Part shown: positions 18,983 through 26,031 of the stretch, in pieces
How the letters are laid out: every line of letters starts with the position of its first letter
Numbering within the stretch: the first letter of the stretch is position 1
DNA from: Marvinbryantia formatexigens DSM 14469
Lineage (GTDB): Bacteria; Bacillota; Clostridia; Lachnospirales; Lachnospiraceae
Assembly: GCF_025148285.1 (NCBI RefSeq)
Contig: NZ_CP102268.1
Coordinates: forward strand, 248,001-312,000
Length of the DNA stretch: 64,000 nucleotides
Reading direction: 5' to 3'
The notes under the pieces: generated by a model
The model's database searches: none
What the model saw: only the letters and a program-made list of their open reading frames with translations
Told to the model about the DNA's origin: nothing
Made by a program: the position numbers and the translations under genes

Positions 18983-19184
18983 TTTCTTCTGCAATTACAC
19001 TATCCGTCACCAGATGTATTTTACAACAATCATACTACAAATCCGCATTGGATTCTATTCACATATTGAAAAAATTTTATTAAATCATATTTCACATGAT
19101 TCTATTTGGGGAATTTATTTATTCGTAAGTAGGTAATAATCCGTATCTACAAATTTATCTCCACATTTGATAAGATGATTTCAA

Positions 19185-19553
19185 ATGATGGAGGTGATGA
19201 TTATAAATATGAATGACAATGCAGCTTCAAAGACTGATCCTTGGACAGACTGGATCAGCGCTTTCCAGGCAAGTGGTTTATCCCGTAAAGACTGGTGTAA
19301 ACAGAATGGGGGTCCACAGTCTACATTGGGTTACTGGATCCGAAAGATCCAGTCAGAAGTCTCCGAAAAAGAAGAGGACAGCGAGACGGTGTTCGCAAAG
19401 CTTCCATCTGTTCAGGAGATCCGAACTGCTGAAAACATGGGTAACTCCCCTGTGGCGATCTGTCTCCCGGAAAATATCCGGATCGAGATCGGTGCTGACT
19501 GTCCATCCAGGCTGATGGCAGCCCTTCTTCAGGCGTTAAAGAGCTATGCTTGA
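19185..19553 (+). CDS. tnpA: IS66-type TnpA (OrfA)
   Basis: Up to 122 residues. WISAFQASGLSRKDWCKQNG and STLGYWIRKI match the helix-turn-helix N-terminus of IS66 OrfA proteins, followed by a variable linker and a C-terminal beta segment (VAICLPENIRIEIG). GGAGG lies within the first codons, so the true start may be the ATG nine codons in (MNDNAASKTD). It overlaps tnpB by eight bases. Part of the truncated element A. Confidence 0.75.
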   Translation: MMEVMIINMNDNAASKTDPWTDWISAFQASGLSRKDWCKQNGGPQSTLGYWIRKIQSEVSEKEEDSETVFAKLPSVQEIRTAENMGNSPVAICLPENIRIEIGADCPSRLMAALLQALKSYA

Positions 19554-19899
19554 TTTTTCCGGTAGCACTACTGTTTATCTGGCATGCGGCTGCACAGACC
19601 TCCGTAAAAGCTACACGGGTCTGGCAGCGGTCATCAAACTGAAATTCCATCTCGACCCGTACTCCCGCGGTATGTTCGCGTTCTGCAATCGCAGGCGCAC
19701 ATTGATCAAGATCCTTCAGTGGGACGGATCCGGATTCTGGATCCTGATGAAACGACTGGACCGTGATTCTTTCCATTGGCCTGATACACCGGATGAACTG
19801 AAAAAAGTCACATTAAAAGAAATCCATTGGCTGTGTGATGGTCTATCCCTCAAGCCCAGCGGTGCTTTTGAAGAGCGCCATCCGAAGGTTGTCGTGTGA
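19546..19899 (+). CDS. tnpB: IS66-type TnpB (OrfB)
   Basis: 117 residues with the standard OrfB signatures: VYLACGCTDLRKSYTGLA, LDPYSRGMFAFCNRRR and WDGSGFWILMKRLD. TnpB is needed for IS66 transposition but has no enzymatic motif. Intact, though its tnpC partner is absent. Confidence 0.85.
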   Translation: MLDFSGSTTVYLACGCTDLRKSYTGLAAVIKLKFHLDPYSRGMFAFCNRRRTLIKILQWDGSGFWILMKRLDRDSFHWPDTPDELKKVTLKEIHWLCDGLSLKPSGAFEERHPKVVV

Positions 19900-20052
19900 G
19901 CTTAGCTCTGTCAATCCGCAAAAAGCCGAAATTTTCTTCCTTTTATGCGTAAGCGCCAAATATTCCCGCGGATTTCCTAATACTCTGGTTTCCACTATAA
20001 TTGTAGATGAAAGATATTTAGACTATTTCACTACAATTACGGAGGATAGGTT

Positions 20053-20658
20053 ATGACAGTTACCCGCAAGGCCCGTGTTCCGATGGCGGAACAGATCAGG
20101 CTTATCAATGAATGCCGCCAAAGCGGCATGACAGATGCTGACTGGTGCCGTGAAAACGACATCGCAGTAAGCACTTTTTATAACTGGGTCAGCCGCTGCA
20201 GGAAAGCAGCAGCGGATCAGATCCCAGCACCGAATTATGGTCATTGTGAGATCCCGCGTTCAAAGCAGGACGTGGTTCCCATTGGCATTGTTTCGGATCA
20301 CCTTCCGGAACAACATATAGCATCGCAGATGCACCAAACGAACCCTGACAATCCACATACGATTGAAGTGTCCATGAATGATGTGACAATCCGCATCAGC
20401 AATGATGCCGATCCTGTCCTGCTCACCAGGACACTCCGCCTGATCCGGGAGGCCTCATGTCAAGTGATATCTCCGGCCTTGAAAAGATCTACATTGTCTG
20501 CGGTTATACGGACATGCGCAAATCGATTGATGGTCTCTGTGCCATTATCGAAGACCAGCTTAAGATGGATCCGGCATCCAGTGCGCTTTTCCTGTTCTGT
20601 GGAAGAAGACGGGACAGGATCAAAGCCCTGTTCCATGAACCGGATGGCTTTGTCCTGA
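20053..20658 (+). CDS. tnpA: IS66-type TnpA, reading through into tnpB
   Basis: The first ~135 residues are IS66 OrfA-like (INECRQSGMTDADWCREND, STFYNWVSRCRKAA, VTIRISNDADPVLLTRTL). It should end close to the tnpB start at 20457. Instead the frame passes TCATGT, where many IS66 elements have an ATGA overlap, and runs on for about 65 codons of unrelated residues across tnpB. The native stop was probably lost by one substitution. Confidence 0.65.
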   Translation: MTVTRKARVPMAEQIRLINECRQSGMTDADWCRENDIAVSTFYNWVSRCRKAAADQIPAPNYGHCEIPRSKQDVVPIGIVSDHLPEQHIASQMHQTNPDNPHTIEVSMNDVTIRISNDADPVLLTRTLRLIREASCQVISPALKRSTLSAVIRTCANRLMVSVPLSKTSLRWIRHPVRFSCSVEEDGTGSKPCSMNRMALS

Positions 20659-20798
20659 TCTATAAACGGTTGTCTGTCCAGGGTGGATATCAATGGCCCA
20701 GAAAGCAGCCGGAAGTCCGGAATCTTTCCTGGCGGGAGTTTGACTGGCTGATGTCAGGAATTGATATCGACCAGCCAAAAGCACTCAAAGCAGAGTAA
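20457..20798 (+). CDS. tnpB: IS66-type TnpB (OrfB)
   Basis: 113 residues with IYIVCGYTDMRKSIDGLC, ALFLFCGRRRDRIKALF and FVLIYKRLSVQGG, the diagnostic OrfB blocks. Overlaps the extended tnpA frame. Differs clearly from the tnpB of elements A and C, so the three elements are distinct IS66 lineages. Confidence 0.85.
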   Translation: MSSDISGLEKIYIVCGYTDMRKSIDGLCAIIEDQLKMDPASSALFLFCGRRRDRIKALFHEPDGFVLIYKRLSVQGGYQWPRKQPEVRNLSWREFDWLMSGIDIDQPKALKAE

Positions 20799-20939
20799 AA
20801 AACATCTGGATTTCGGCAAAAATCCTACACAAAAAAATGGCAGATTTCCTTATAAATCCAGCGCTTTTCAGCCCTTGTTTTCCTTTAGGAATGGCTGTAT
20901 TTCTGGTATAATAAAGGTACCAGATCCAAGGAGAGAACG

Positions 20940-21233
20940 ATGGCTTCCAGTGCAAAAGATATCCAGCTTTCAGAGCTGAAGGACACCATAACACAACTGA
21001 AAACAATGATCTCTGGGCAGACGGAACTGATCAGATCTCTCCGTCTTGTTATTGACGAAAAAAGCAGCCACGAAAAAGCCCTTCAGGAGCAGGTGGACTA
21101 TCTTACCAAAAAGCTTTTCGGTTCCTCCAGCGAAAGAAGAACCGATGACATTCCAGGACAGCAGCACCTTTTTGATGAAGCGGAAGTGGAACAGGATCTT
21201 TCCCTGTTGGAAGAAGAGACCGTGATCCGGTAA
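20940..21233 (+). pseudogene. tnpC: IS66 tnpC, 5' fragment
   Basis: Encodes the N-terminal coiled coil and zinc-linker region of the IS66 transposase (LKTMISGQTELIRSLRLVID, LTKKLFGSSSERRTDD). The frame is cut by the terminal repeat of element C at 21230 and stops two codons later. No catalytic domain remains. Confidence 0.85.
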
Positions 21234-21293
21234 ACGCTCCATAGCGTGTACCATTATTAAATAAAGGGCTGTTTTCACAGCCCTGACAAATCG

Positions 21294-22922
21294 TTACTTA
21301 TTTTTACGGATGTGTTCCGGCAATTCAGGAGACCATGACAGCAGGTCTTCTAAGAATGCAAGACCGTGGTCATCCATATGTTTCGGAATCTCGCTCAACA
21401 GATGTTCAAAGTATTCATAAGGCTTCAGGTTGTTTGCTTTTGCAGTCTCCGCAATGCTGTAGATCACAGCAGATGCATTAGCGCCATTGATCGTGTCGAT
21501 CATCTGCCAGTTCTTGCGTCCGACTGTAAAGCCTCTGATTGCACGTTCACTGGCGTTATTGTCCATTGGGACATCTCCGTCTGTGAGGAATACTTTCAGA
21601 TACTTCTCCTGATTCAGGGCATAGTTGAACGCTTCACGCATTTTACCTTTTGCCTGAATCCCTGGTTCATTCTGCTTCAGATATAAGAACAGTGCATCCA
21701 CCAGTGGCTTGATCACTACCTGACGCTGTTTCAGCCGTTCCTCAGAGGAAAGATCCTTGAGTTTGCCTTCCTCACGGTAGACTGCCTGGATCTGTTTCAT
21801 CACCAGATAACCGATTGTTTTTTTCTGTTCTTTTTTCGGTATCTGTTCCAGTGCATCGTTGAACTTGCGTCTTGCGTGCACCCGGCATCCGGCGATCTGC
21901 AGGTCTTCCTGTTCCTTTTCGATGGTATGGTATACCTGGTAGCCGTCGGTCACACAGATCCCTTTAAAGTCCTTAAGGAACTTTCGGGGATGTGAAGCAT
22001 TTCGTGTTTTCTGATATTCATACAGCACGATCTGCCTGTCGGTGTAAAGATGGCCGGAACGATAGACCCACATATAGCTTTTGGCTCCGGCTGCTCTTCC
22101 GTCACGGTTGACCACACATGTCGTCTCATCCGCCTGTATCACGTGATAGCCATAAAGAAGCTTATGCAGATTATCGTACAGCAGGCCCGGATATTCTCCG
22201 GAAAGACGGATCATCCAGTTTGCCATGTTCTGTCTGGTGATAGCAAGGCCGTACCGTTCGAATTCTTTCTCAAGACGGTATAACGGCACCGCATTCACAT
22301 ATTTGGCATTCATGACTGCGGCAGCCAGAGATGAGGATACCGGACTTCCATGAAGCAGCCCCTTTGGATGGGGAGCCCGTACCATGTGGCCATCTTTCTT
22401 GCTTGCATAGACACCGATATGATGCTCATCAACCTCTGCGCTTGCCGGAACGGATTTATACCGGCGTGAGATCGTGTCTGCCAGCTGTTTCCGGCCTTTT
22501 TCGCCGAACTCACGGACCAGTTCCTCGTCAGAGAGATAATGACCGATGATGTTCACCTTCAGGGAAGAAAGATTTTCCTCTTTCCTGCCGGACTGTTTCC
22601 TGCCGCGTTTTTTATCTGCCGCGAGATCTTCCGGCTCCGGTGCATCAGGGTCACATACCGCTTCCGCTTCATTGAAGAATACGATGTTTCCGTCTGCTTC
22701 CATGAAACGGATCTGGACAGCATCTTCCATTTTTTCGGAAGAGCGTCCGAAACGGTCTTTCTTTGCGAGGACGAGCTGCTCCAGCATAAGCTGCATCTTA
22801 TTGTCCAGTTCGTGAACCTCTTTTGTCAGAGACTCTGTCTGGTCCTGAAGATTCATAATGATCTGAATGAGCAGGGATTTGTCAGCAGTATTCAGTTGTT
22901 CTTCTGTATATCTGTGTGCCAT
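21294..22922 (-). CDS. tnpC: IS66-family transposase TnpC
   Basis: 542 residues. N-terminal coiled coil (LQDQTESLTKEVHELDNKMQ), the zinc-finger-like linker region, then the DDE domain: HVIQADETTCVVN, ICVTDGYQVYH and MDNNASERAIRGFTVGRKNW supply the acidic residues and the SERAIR signature. Full length for the family and apparently intact. Confidence 0.95.
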   Translation of the reverse strand: MAHRYTEEQLNTADKSLLIQIIMNLQDQTESLTKEVHELDNKMQLMLEQLVLAKKDRFGRSSEKMEDAVQIRFMEADGNIVFFNEAEAVCDPDAPEPEDLAADKKRGRKQSGRKEENLSSLKVNIIGHYLSDEELVREFGEKGRKQLADTISRRYKSVPASAEVDEHHIGVYASKKDGHMVRAPHPKGLLHGSPVSSSLAAAVMNAKYVNAVPLYRLEKEFERYGLAITRQNMANWMIRLSGEYPGLLYDNLHKLLYGYHVIQADETTCVVNRDGRAAGAKSYMWVYRSGHLYTDRQIVLYEYQKTRNASHPRKFLKDFKGICVTDGYQVYHTIEKEQEDLQIAGCRVHARRKFNDALEQIPKKEQKKTIGYLVMKQIQAVYREEGKLKDLSSEERLKQRQVVIKPLVDALFLYLKQNEPGIQAKGKMREAFNYALNQEKYLKVFLTDGDVPMDNNASERAIRGFTVGRKNWQMIDTINGANASAVIYSIAETAKANNLKPYEYFEHLLSEIPKHMDDHGLAFLEDLLSWSPELPEHIRKNK

Positions 22923-23008
22923 GATCAGAACTCCTTTACTGGTCTGATTATAGCAGAAATACAGTATTTATGCCACTCAGGGCATTTGCCACCTTCGTCA
23001 TAATGACG

Positions 23009-23075
23009 GTGGATAACAATGCCAGGTATCCGATAAAGATCTGCGGTTCAGCGGATATCCGGCATTGTTATCCAC
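23009..23075. other. Perfect 15-bp inverted repeat between tnpB and tnpC of IS66 element C
   Basis: GTGGATAACAATGCC at 23009-23023 and its exact complement at 23061-23075 enclose a 37-base loop that itself contains GGTATCCG and CGGATATCC. On the minus-strand transcript this forms a strong hairpin in the ~290-bp gap between tnpB and tnpC. No T-run follows, so it is not a standard terminator; it may set the ratio of tnpC to tnpAB expression. Confidence 0.75.
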
Positions 23076-23215
23076 AGACAGTACAGGCGGATCCTCCTTT
23101 ATTATCAGAAGGGTACGCACACTGTCTGCAGCTGTGGATAACACAGTTATTCTGATGTTTTTCAGCAGCTTTGCTGCCCGGAAAAATTTTTCATTTTCTG
23201 CGAATTGCACAAAAC

Positions 23216-23578
23216 CTAAAGTTCCTTTTGTGGAGACGTTATCTGCAGGATCGGATGTTTTGCAACGATCTCTAATCCCTGCATGAGCATATGGTACTGA
23301 TCTTTCGAGATCTCAAGTGCTTCCTGCCGGGTTCTTGGCCAGTTGAAGGCACCGTTGTCAAGGCGCTTATACAGGAGCAGAAATCCATCGCCTTCCCAGA
23401 GGAGTCCTTTGATCCTGTCATTCCGCTTCCCACAAAACAGATAAAGTGTATCTTTATCGTATGGGTCAAGATGGAACTGGAACCGGATGATGTTTGCCAG
23501 CCCTTCCAGGCCACGCCGCAGATCTGAGTAGCCTGTTGCAATAAATACCCTTTTGAAGCAGGACCCATTATTCAGCAT
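23216..23578 (-). CDS. tnpB: IS66-type TnpB (OrfB)
   Basis: 120 residues with VFIATGYSDLRRGLEGLA, LYLFCGKRNDRIKGLLW and FLLLYKRLDNGAFNW, the conserved OrfB blocks. Overlaps the end of tnpA by 11 bases and precedes the structured gap before tnpC. Confidence 0.9.
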   Translation of the reverse strand: MLNNGSCFKRVFIATGYSDLRRGLEGLANIIRFQFHLDPYDKDTLYLFCGKRNDRIKGLLWEGDGFLLLYKRLDNGAFNWPRTRQEALEISKDQYHMLMQGLEIVAKHPILQITSPQKEL

Positions 23579-23954
23579 GGATCAGTCCTCCGACGGCACG
23601 GATGAGGTCTGGTGAAGCAGAATTCGTGAATCCAATGGTCATCCCATTTGTCTGAATAACAGCATCTGGTCTGACATCATTATAAACGGAAGATCCGGAT
23701 GCATTCTGTTCCAGTTTTAATTCTACAAAAGGGATCGTCTGAGGCTGTGCAGTAACTGGAACAAGTGTTTTATCATTAGAAGTTTCAGCAAGTGCATACG
23801 CTTCACGGCGCAGAATCTTCTGCCAGTAGAAAAACTTTTTGTCAGAGATTCCATTCTGTCTGCACCAGGCGGTTTTATTCTGACCGCTGGCAAGGCATTC
23901 GGAAATGATCTTTGACCATTGCTGCAGACGCATCTGATGAGTAATTTTTTCCAT
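23568..23954 (-). CDS. tnpA: IS66-type TnpA (OrfA)
   Basis: 128 residues. The N-terminal HTH region (WSKIISECLASGQNKTAWC, FFYWQKILRREAY) and the C-terminal strand (MTIGFTNSASPDLIRAVG) follow the IS66 OrfA pattern. First gene of element C on the minus strand, starting about 70 bases inside the right terminal repeat, with GGAGG upstream of the ATG. Confidence 0.85.
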   Translation of the reverse strand: MEKITHQMRLQQWSKIISECLASGQNKTAWCRQNGISDKKFFYWQKILRREAYALAETSNDKTLVPVTAQPQTIPFVELKLEQNASGSSVYNDVRPDAVIQTNGMTIGFTNSASPDLIRAVGGLIHAE

Positions 23955-24046
23955 CTTTAGTTTCCTCCAAAAAACTCGTTAGTTTTTTAGAGTGATTATC
24001 TCAAAAAATGGGAAGGAAAACTAGGTACACACTATGGAACGTTTAC

Positions 24047-24100
24047 GTGTTCTGGTGTTTTTATCTTACCATCAATGCGGACAGTCTACACGATTATTAG
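24047..24100. repeat. 54-bp repeat, copy 1
   Basis: Starts directly after the right terminal repeat of IS66 element C. It matches 28835-28888 with five mismatches over 54 bases; the shared core is ATCTTACCATCAATGCGGAC. Both copies lie next to remnants of nuclease-type genes. It may be a common 3' flank of that family or a small dispersed repeat. Confidence 0.7.
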
Positions 24101-24121
24101 TAGGCGCTTACTACATAAATA

Positions 24122-24174
24122 CCCCTGTGATCCAGATATCCAGCCTCACGCGGTGTGTATCTGCCTCACAGGGG
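24122..24174. terminator. Long imperfect hairpin downstream of the Rpn-like gene
   Basis: CCCCTGTGA at 24122-24130 pairs with TCACAGGGG at 24166-24174, and inside it CAGATA (24133-24138) pairs with TATCTG (24158-24163), separated by symmetric two-base internal loops. It begins 27 bases beyond the stop of the 24201-25079 gene. It would act as a 3' structure or terminator of that minus-strand transcript, but no U-run follows, so true termination is uncertain. Confidence 0.5.
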
Positions 24175-24200
24175 GAATCTACATTTCTACCATTTACTTT

Positions 24201-25079
24201 TTATCTCGCGACAGACGTTTTCTCAGAGAACCACTGTTGTACAGTAGTCACACCTACTTCAAGAATATCTGCAATTGTAGTGTCAGAATATCCCTTTTTT
24301 TTCATCTTTAATGCCGTTTCCCTGGCCTTTTTCATCTCGCCCTCTCTCTGCGCTTCCATCATTTCATCCCGCATTAATGTTTTCATCGCTTCACACATCT
24401 CAGGATACCTCCTTTTCAATTCGTTATACAGATTATAGTTCGCCGACACGCTTACCTGCAGGATCGCATCCACATTAATAAGATCACCCTGTGCGGTAAG
24501 CTTACGGGCATCCTCTATAAACGCCCTGACGTCTTCTTCCAGTGCATCCTCCGAAAGAACCCTTAAACTCCTGTGCTTTTTACGGTCAAGCTCCTTTGTT
24601 ACAACAATCTGTGCCGGGAGATGAAGCCCATATACATAGTATATGCCTTTAAACTTCTCTTCAACCGTGAATCCGTATTTCACCAGGCTCCGGAACAGTT
24701 CTTCCGGCTTTCCTTCCCTAACTACCGAAACTGTTAACTGGTTAATGGGAATCTGGTCAACCGTTTTCCCCTGGCTTTTATATAGCTCCGCATAAGCAAA
24801 TGTTTTAAAGAAATCGTCAATCGTCAACCCATCTTTGGGAGATTTATATTCTATCACATTGTACTTTCTGAAGATCCGGCCAATCTCATTCTCAACGTTC
24901 ACATCATCCAGCTTTTCAACTACAAGAAGATCTATCTGTAATGGTTTCTTACTCAGGTTATATTCACGCTGGAAATCAAGCTCGGTCTTGTTCCCCTTAA
25001 ATTCCAGCTCCGCCGCCGCACAGAAAGCGGGATGCCACTGTATGTCCATGTCGGAAAGTGTTATATTTTCATTCTCCAC
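24201..25079 (-). CDS. Rpn-like PD-(D/E)XK nuclease with C-terminal helix-turn-helix
   Basis: 292 residues from a GTG at 25079 with AAAGGAGGCTGCCA directly upstream. LQIDLLVVEK followed by YNVIEYKSPKDG gives a D...E-x-K nuclease core, as in Rpn-like and transposase-associated nucleases. The C-terminus is a charged helix (MEAQREGEMKKARETAL) and an HTH-like segment (GYSDTTIADILEVGVTTVQQ), typical of Rpn proteins. Rpn proteins promote RecA-independent recombination in E. coli; that function is not shown for this branch. A fragment of a second copy lies at 25622-25796. Confidence 0.7.
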   Translation of the reverse strand: MENENITLSDMDIQWHPAFCAAAELEFKGNKTELDFQREYNLSKKPLQIDLLVVEKLDDVNVENEIGRIFRKYNVIEYKSPKDGLTIDDFFKTFAYAELYKSQGKTVDQIPINQLTVSVVREGKPEELFRSLVKYGFTVEEKFKGIYYVYGLHLPAQIVVTKELDRKKHRSLRVLSEDALEEDVRAFIEDARKLTAQGDLINVDAILQVSVSANYNLYNELKRRYPEMCEAMKTLMRDEMMEAQREGEMKKARETALKMKKKGYSDTTIADILEVGVTTVQQWFSEKTSVAR

Positions 25080-25297
25080 TGGCAGCCTCCTTTCTCTTTA
25101 ATGCACCTCTGTATTCTTTTCTACTGTAATTCTACCATTGAATTTAACTCATTACAAGCGGTCAGGAAAAAGTTTTCAGAAAATTTACAGAATGATTTTA
25201 TTTAACGAAATGTCAGCTTATATTGTTAAAAGGGTCATTTTGATAAGTAAAAGCCACAATTTACGATTTTCTTTACAATTTGTTCAAAAATTTTCGT

Positions 25298-25326
25298 TTG
25301 ACAAACGCGTATGTTTCAAATAGAAT
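25298..25326 (+). promoter_or_regulatory. Sigma-A-type promoter of the putative small RNA
   Basis: A consensus -35 TTGACA at 25298-25303 and -10 TAGAAT at 25321-25326 with an ideal 17-base spacer. Transcription would start about 25333. No open reading frame with a ribosome site follows before the terminator. Confidence 0.8.
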
Positions 25327-25332
25327 AAGAGT

Positions 25333-25417
25333 AGAATAAATCAGTGGTTACCACTGATTGGGCTGGTCGAAAGACCCTGGTTCACCGAGCGGCGGGGAAT
25401 TTCCCCGCCATTTTTTT
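25333..25417 (+). ncRNA. Putative ~85-nt structured small RNA, family not recognised
   Basis: Between a consensus promoter and an intrinsic terminator the sequence folds into three hairpins. Hairpin 1 has arms AATCAGTGG and CCACTGATT with a TTA loop (25339-25359). Hairpin 2 is GGTC-GAAA-GACC with a GNRA tetraloop (25365-25376). Hairpin 3 is the terminator stem. The linker CCTGGTTCACCGAGC is single-stranded in this model. No start codon with a ribosome site is present. It could belong to one of the small Clostridiales RNA classes seen in gut metagenomes, but I cannot assign it by eye. It lies between two Rpn-like loci. Confidence 0.7.
25391..25417 (+). terminator. Intrinsic terminator of the small RNA
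   Basis: GGCGGGGA and TCCCCGCC form an eight-base GC-rich stem with an ATT loop (25391-25409), followed by A and seven T residues (25411-25417). A textbook rho-independent terminator. Confidence 0.9.
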
Positions 25418-25621
25418 GTTACTTTTTAACCGATTTTATAGTGCAAACGACTTGTAAGCCACCAGGGAAAAGAAGTGTCAGAAAAAATACTGAGCGTGTT
25501 CATTAATGAATCCGGCTATTTCGGACCATATGAGGCGCATTCCCCATATTATCTGGCTGCAATGGTTCTACATAACCAAAAAGATGATAAAAATCTCTAT
25601 AAATATTGCAATATCGCAGAT

Positions 25622-25796
25622 CACCCTGTGCGGTAAGCTTACGGGCATCCTCTATAAACGCCCTAGCGTCTTCCTCCAGCACATCCTCCGAAAGAACCCT
25701 TAAACTCCTGTGCTTTTTATGGTCAAGCTCCTTTGTCACAACAATCTGTGCCGGAAGATGAAGCCCGTATACATAATATATGCCTTCAAATTCCTG
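25622..25796 (-). pseudogene. Internal fragment of a second Rpn-like nuclease gene
   Basis: The minus strand encodes FEGIYYVYGLHLPAQIVVTK and RSLRVLSEDVLEEDARAFIE, nearly identical to about residues 140-200 of the gene at 24201-25079. The nuclease core and the tail are missing on either side. Its 5' boundary adjoins the end of the XRE regulator gene. Confidence 0.85.
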
Positions 25797-25797
25797 G

Positions 25798-26025
25798 TCA
25801 GCTGTTTTCCCCGTCAAACAGTTCCCCCACCGTCACATCCAGCGCATTGCATACCAGCAGCAGCGTATACACCTGCGGTTTTGTTTTCCCTTCCAGAAGG
25901 TAACTGGTGGCAGACGTGGATATCCCGGCTTTTTTCGCGAGGGCATACGGTGTCATGCCCTTCTGTGCACATATCCCATTTATCTTTTCTGCCATCATCC
26001 TGCACGCCTCATCCGGATCATACAT
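25798..26025 (-). CDS. XRE-family transcriptional regulator
   Basis: 75 residues, nearly all a Cro/CI-type helix-turn-helix: MTPYALAKKAGISTSATSYL is the recognition region, followed by ALDVTVGELFDG. The ATG at 26025 lies six bases after the capG stop, and GGAGG within the last capG codons is its ribosome site, so it is likely cotranscribed with capG. Targets are unknown; it may control this locus or be part of the rearranged nuclease segment next to it. Confidence 0.85.
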   Translation of the reverse strand: MYDPDEACRMMAEKINGICAQKGMTPYALAKKAGISTSATSYLLEGKTKPQVYTLLLVCNALDVTVGELFDGENS

Positions 26026-26031
26026 TGCCTG

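Larger units (their letters stand above)
19125..19948 (+). mobile_element. IS66-family element A, truncated (tnpA and tnpB only)
   Basis: The left end is taken at GTAAGTAGG (19125), in the style of the IS66 terminal GTAAGCG sequence. It carries tnpA and tnpB but no tnpC. It ends where the left end of element B begins (GTAAGCGCC at 19949), so element B, or a later deletion, removed the rest. Confidence 0.6.
19949..21229 (+). mobile_element. IS66-family element B, truncated in tnpC
   Basis: Left end GTAAGCGCC at 19949, then tnpA, tnpB and the first 95 codons of tnpC. The terminal repeat of element C begins at 21230 inside tnpC. The rest of this tnpC and its right end are not found after element C ends at 24046, so insertion was followed by deletion. 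Confidence 0.7.
21230..24046 (-). mobile_element. IS66-family element C, complete
   Basis: Bounded by 23-bp inverted repeats (21230-21252 and 24024-24046; GTAAACG at both ends, two mismatches) and carrying tnpA, tnpB and tnpC in order on the minus strand. The 8-bp flanks GTGATCCG and GTGTTCTG agree at six positions only, so a clean target duplication is not shown. It lies within the tnpC fragment of element B. Confidence 0.9.

Noticed and set aside
21222-24054. 8-bp target duplication of IS66 element C
   Set aside because: The flanks GTGATCCG and GTGTTCTG match at only six positions, and the right one is part of a separate 54-bp repeat.
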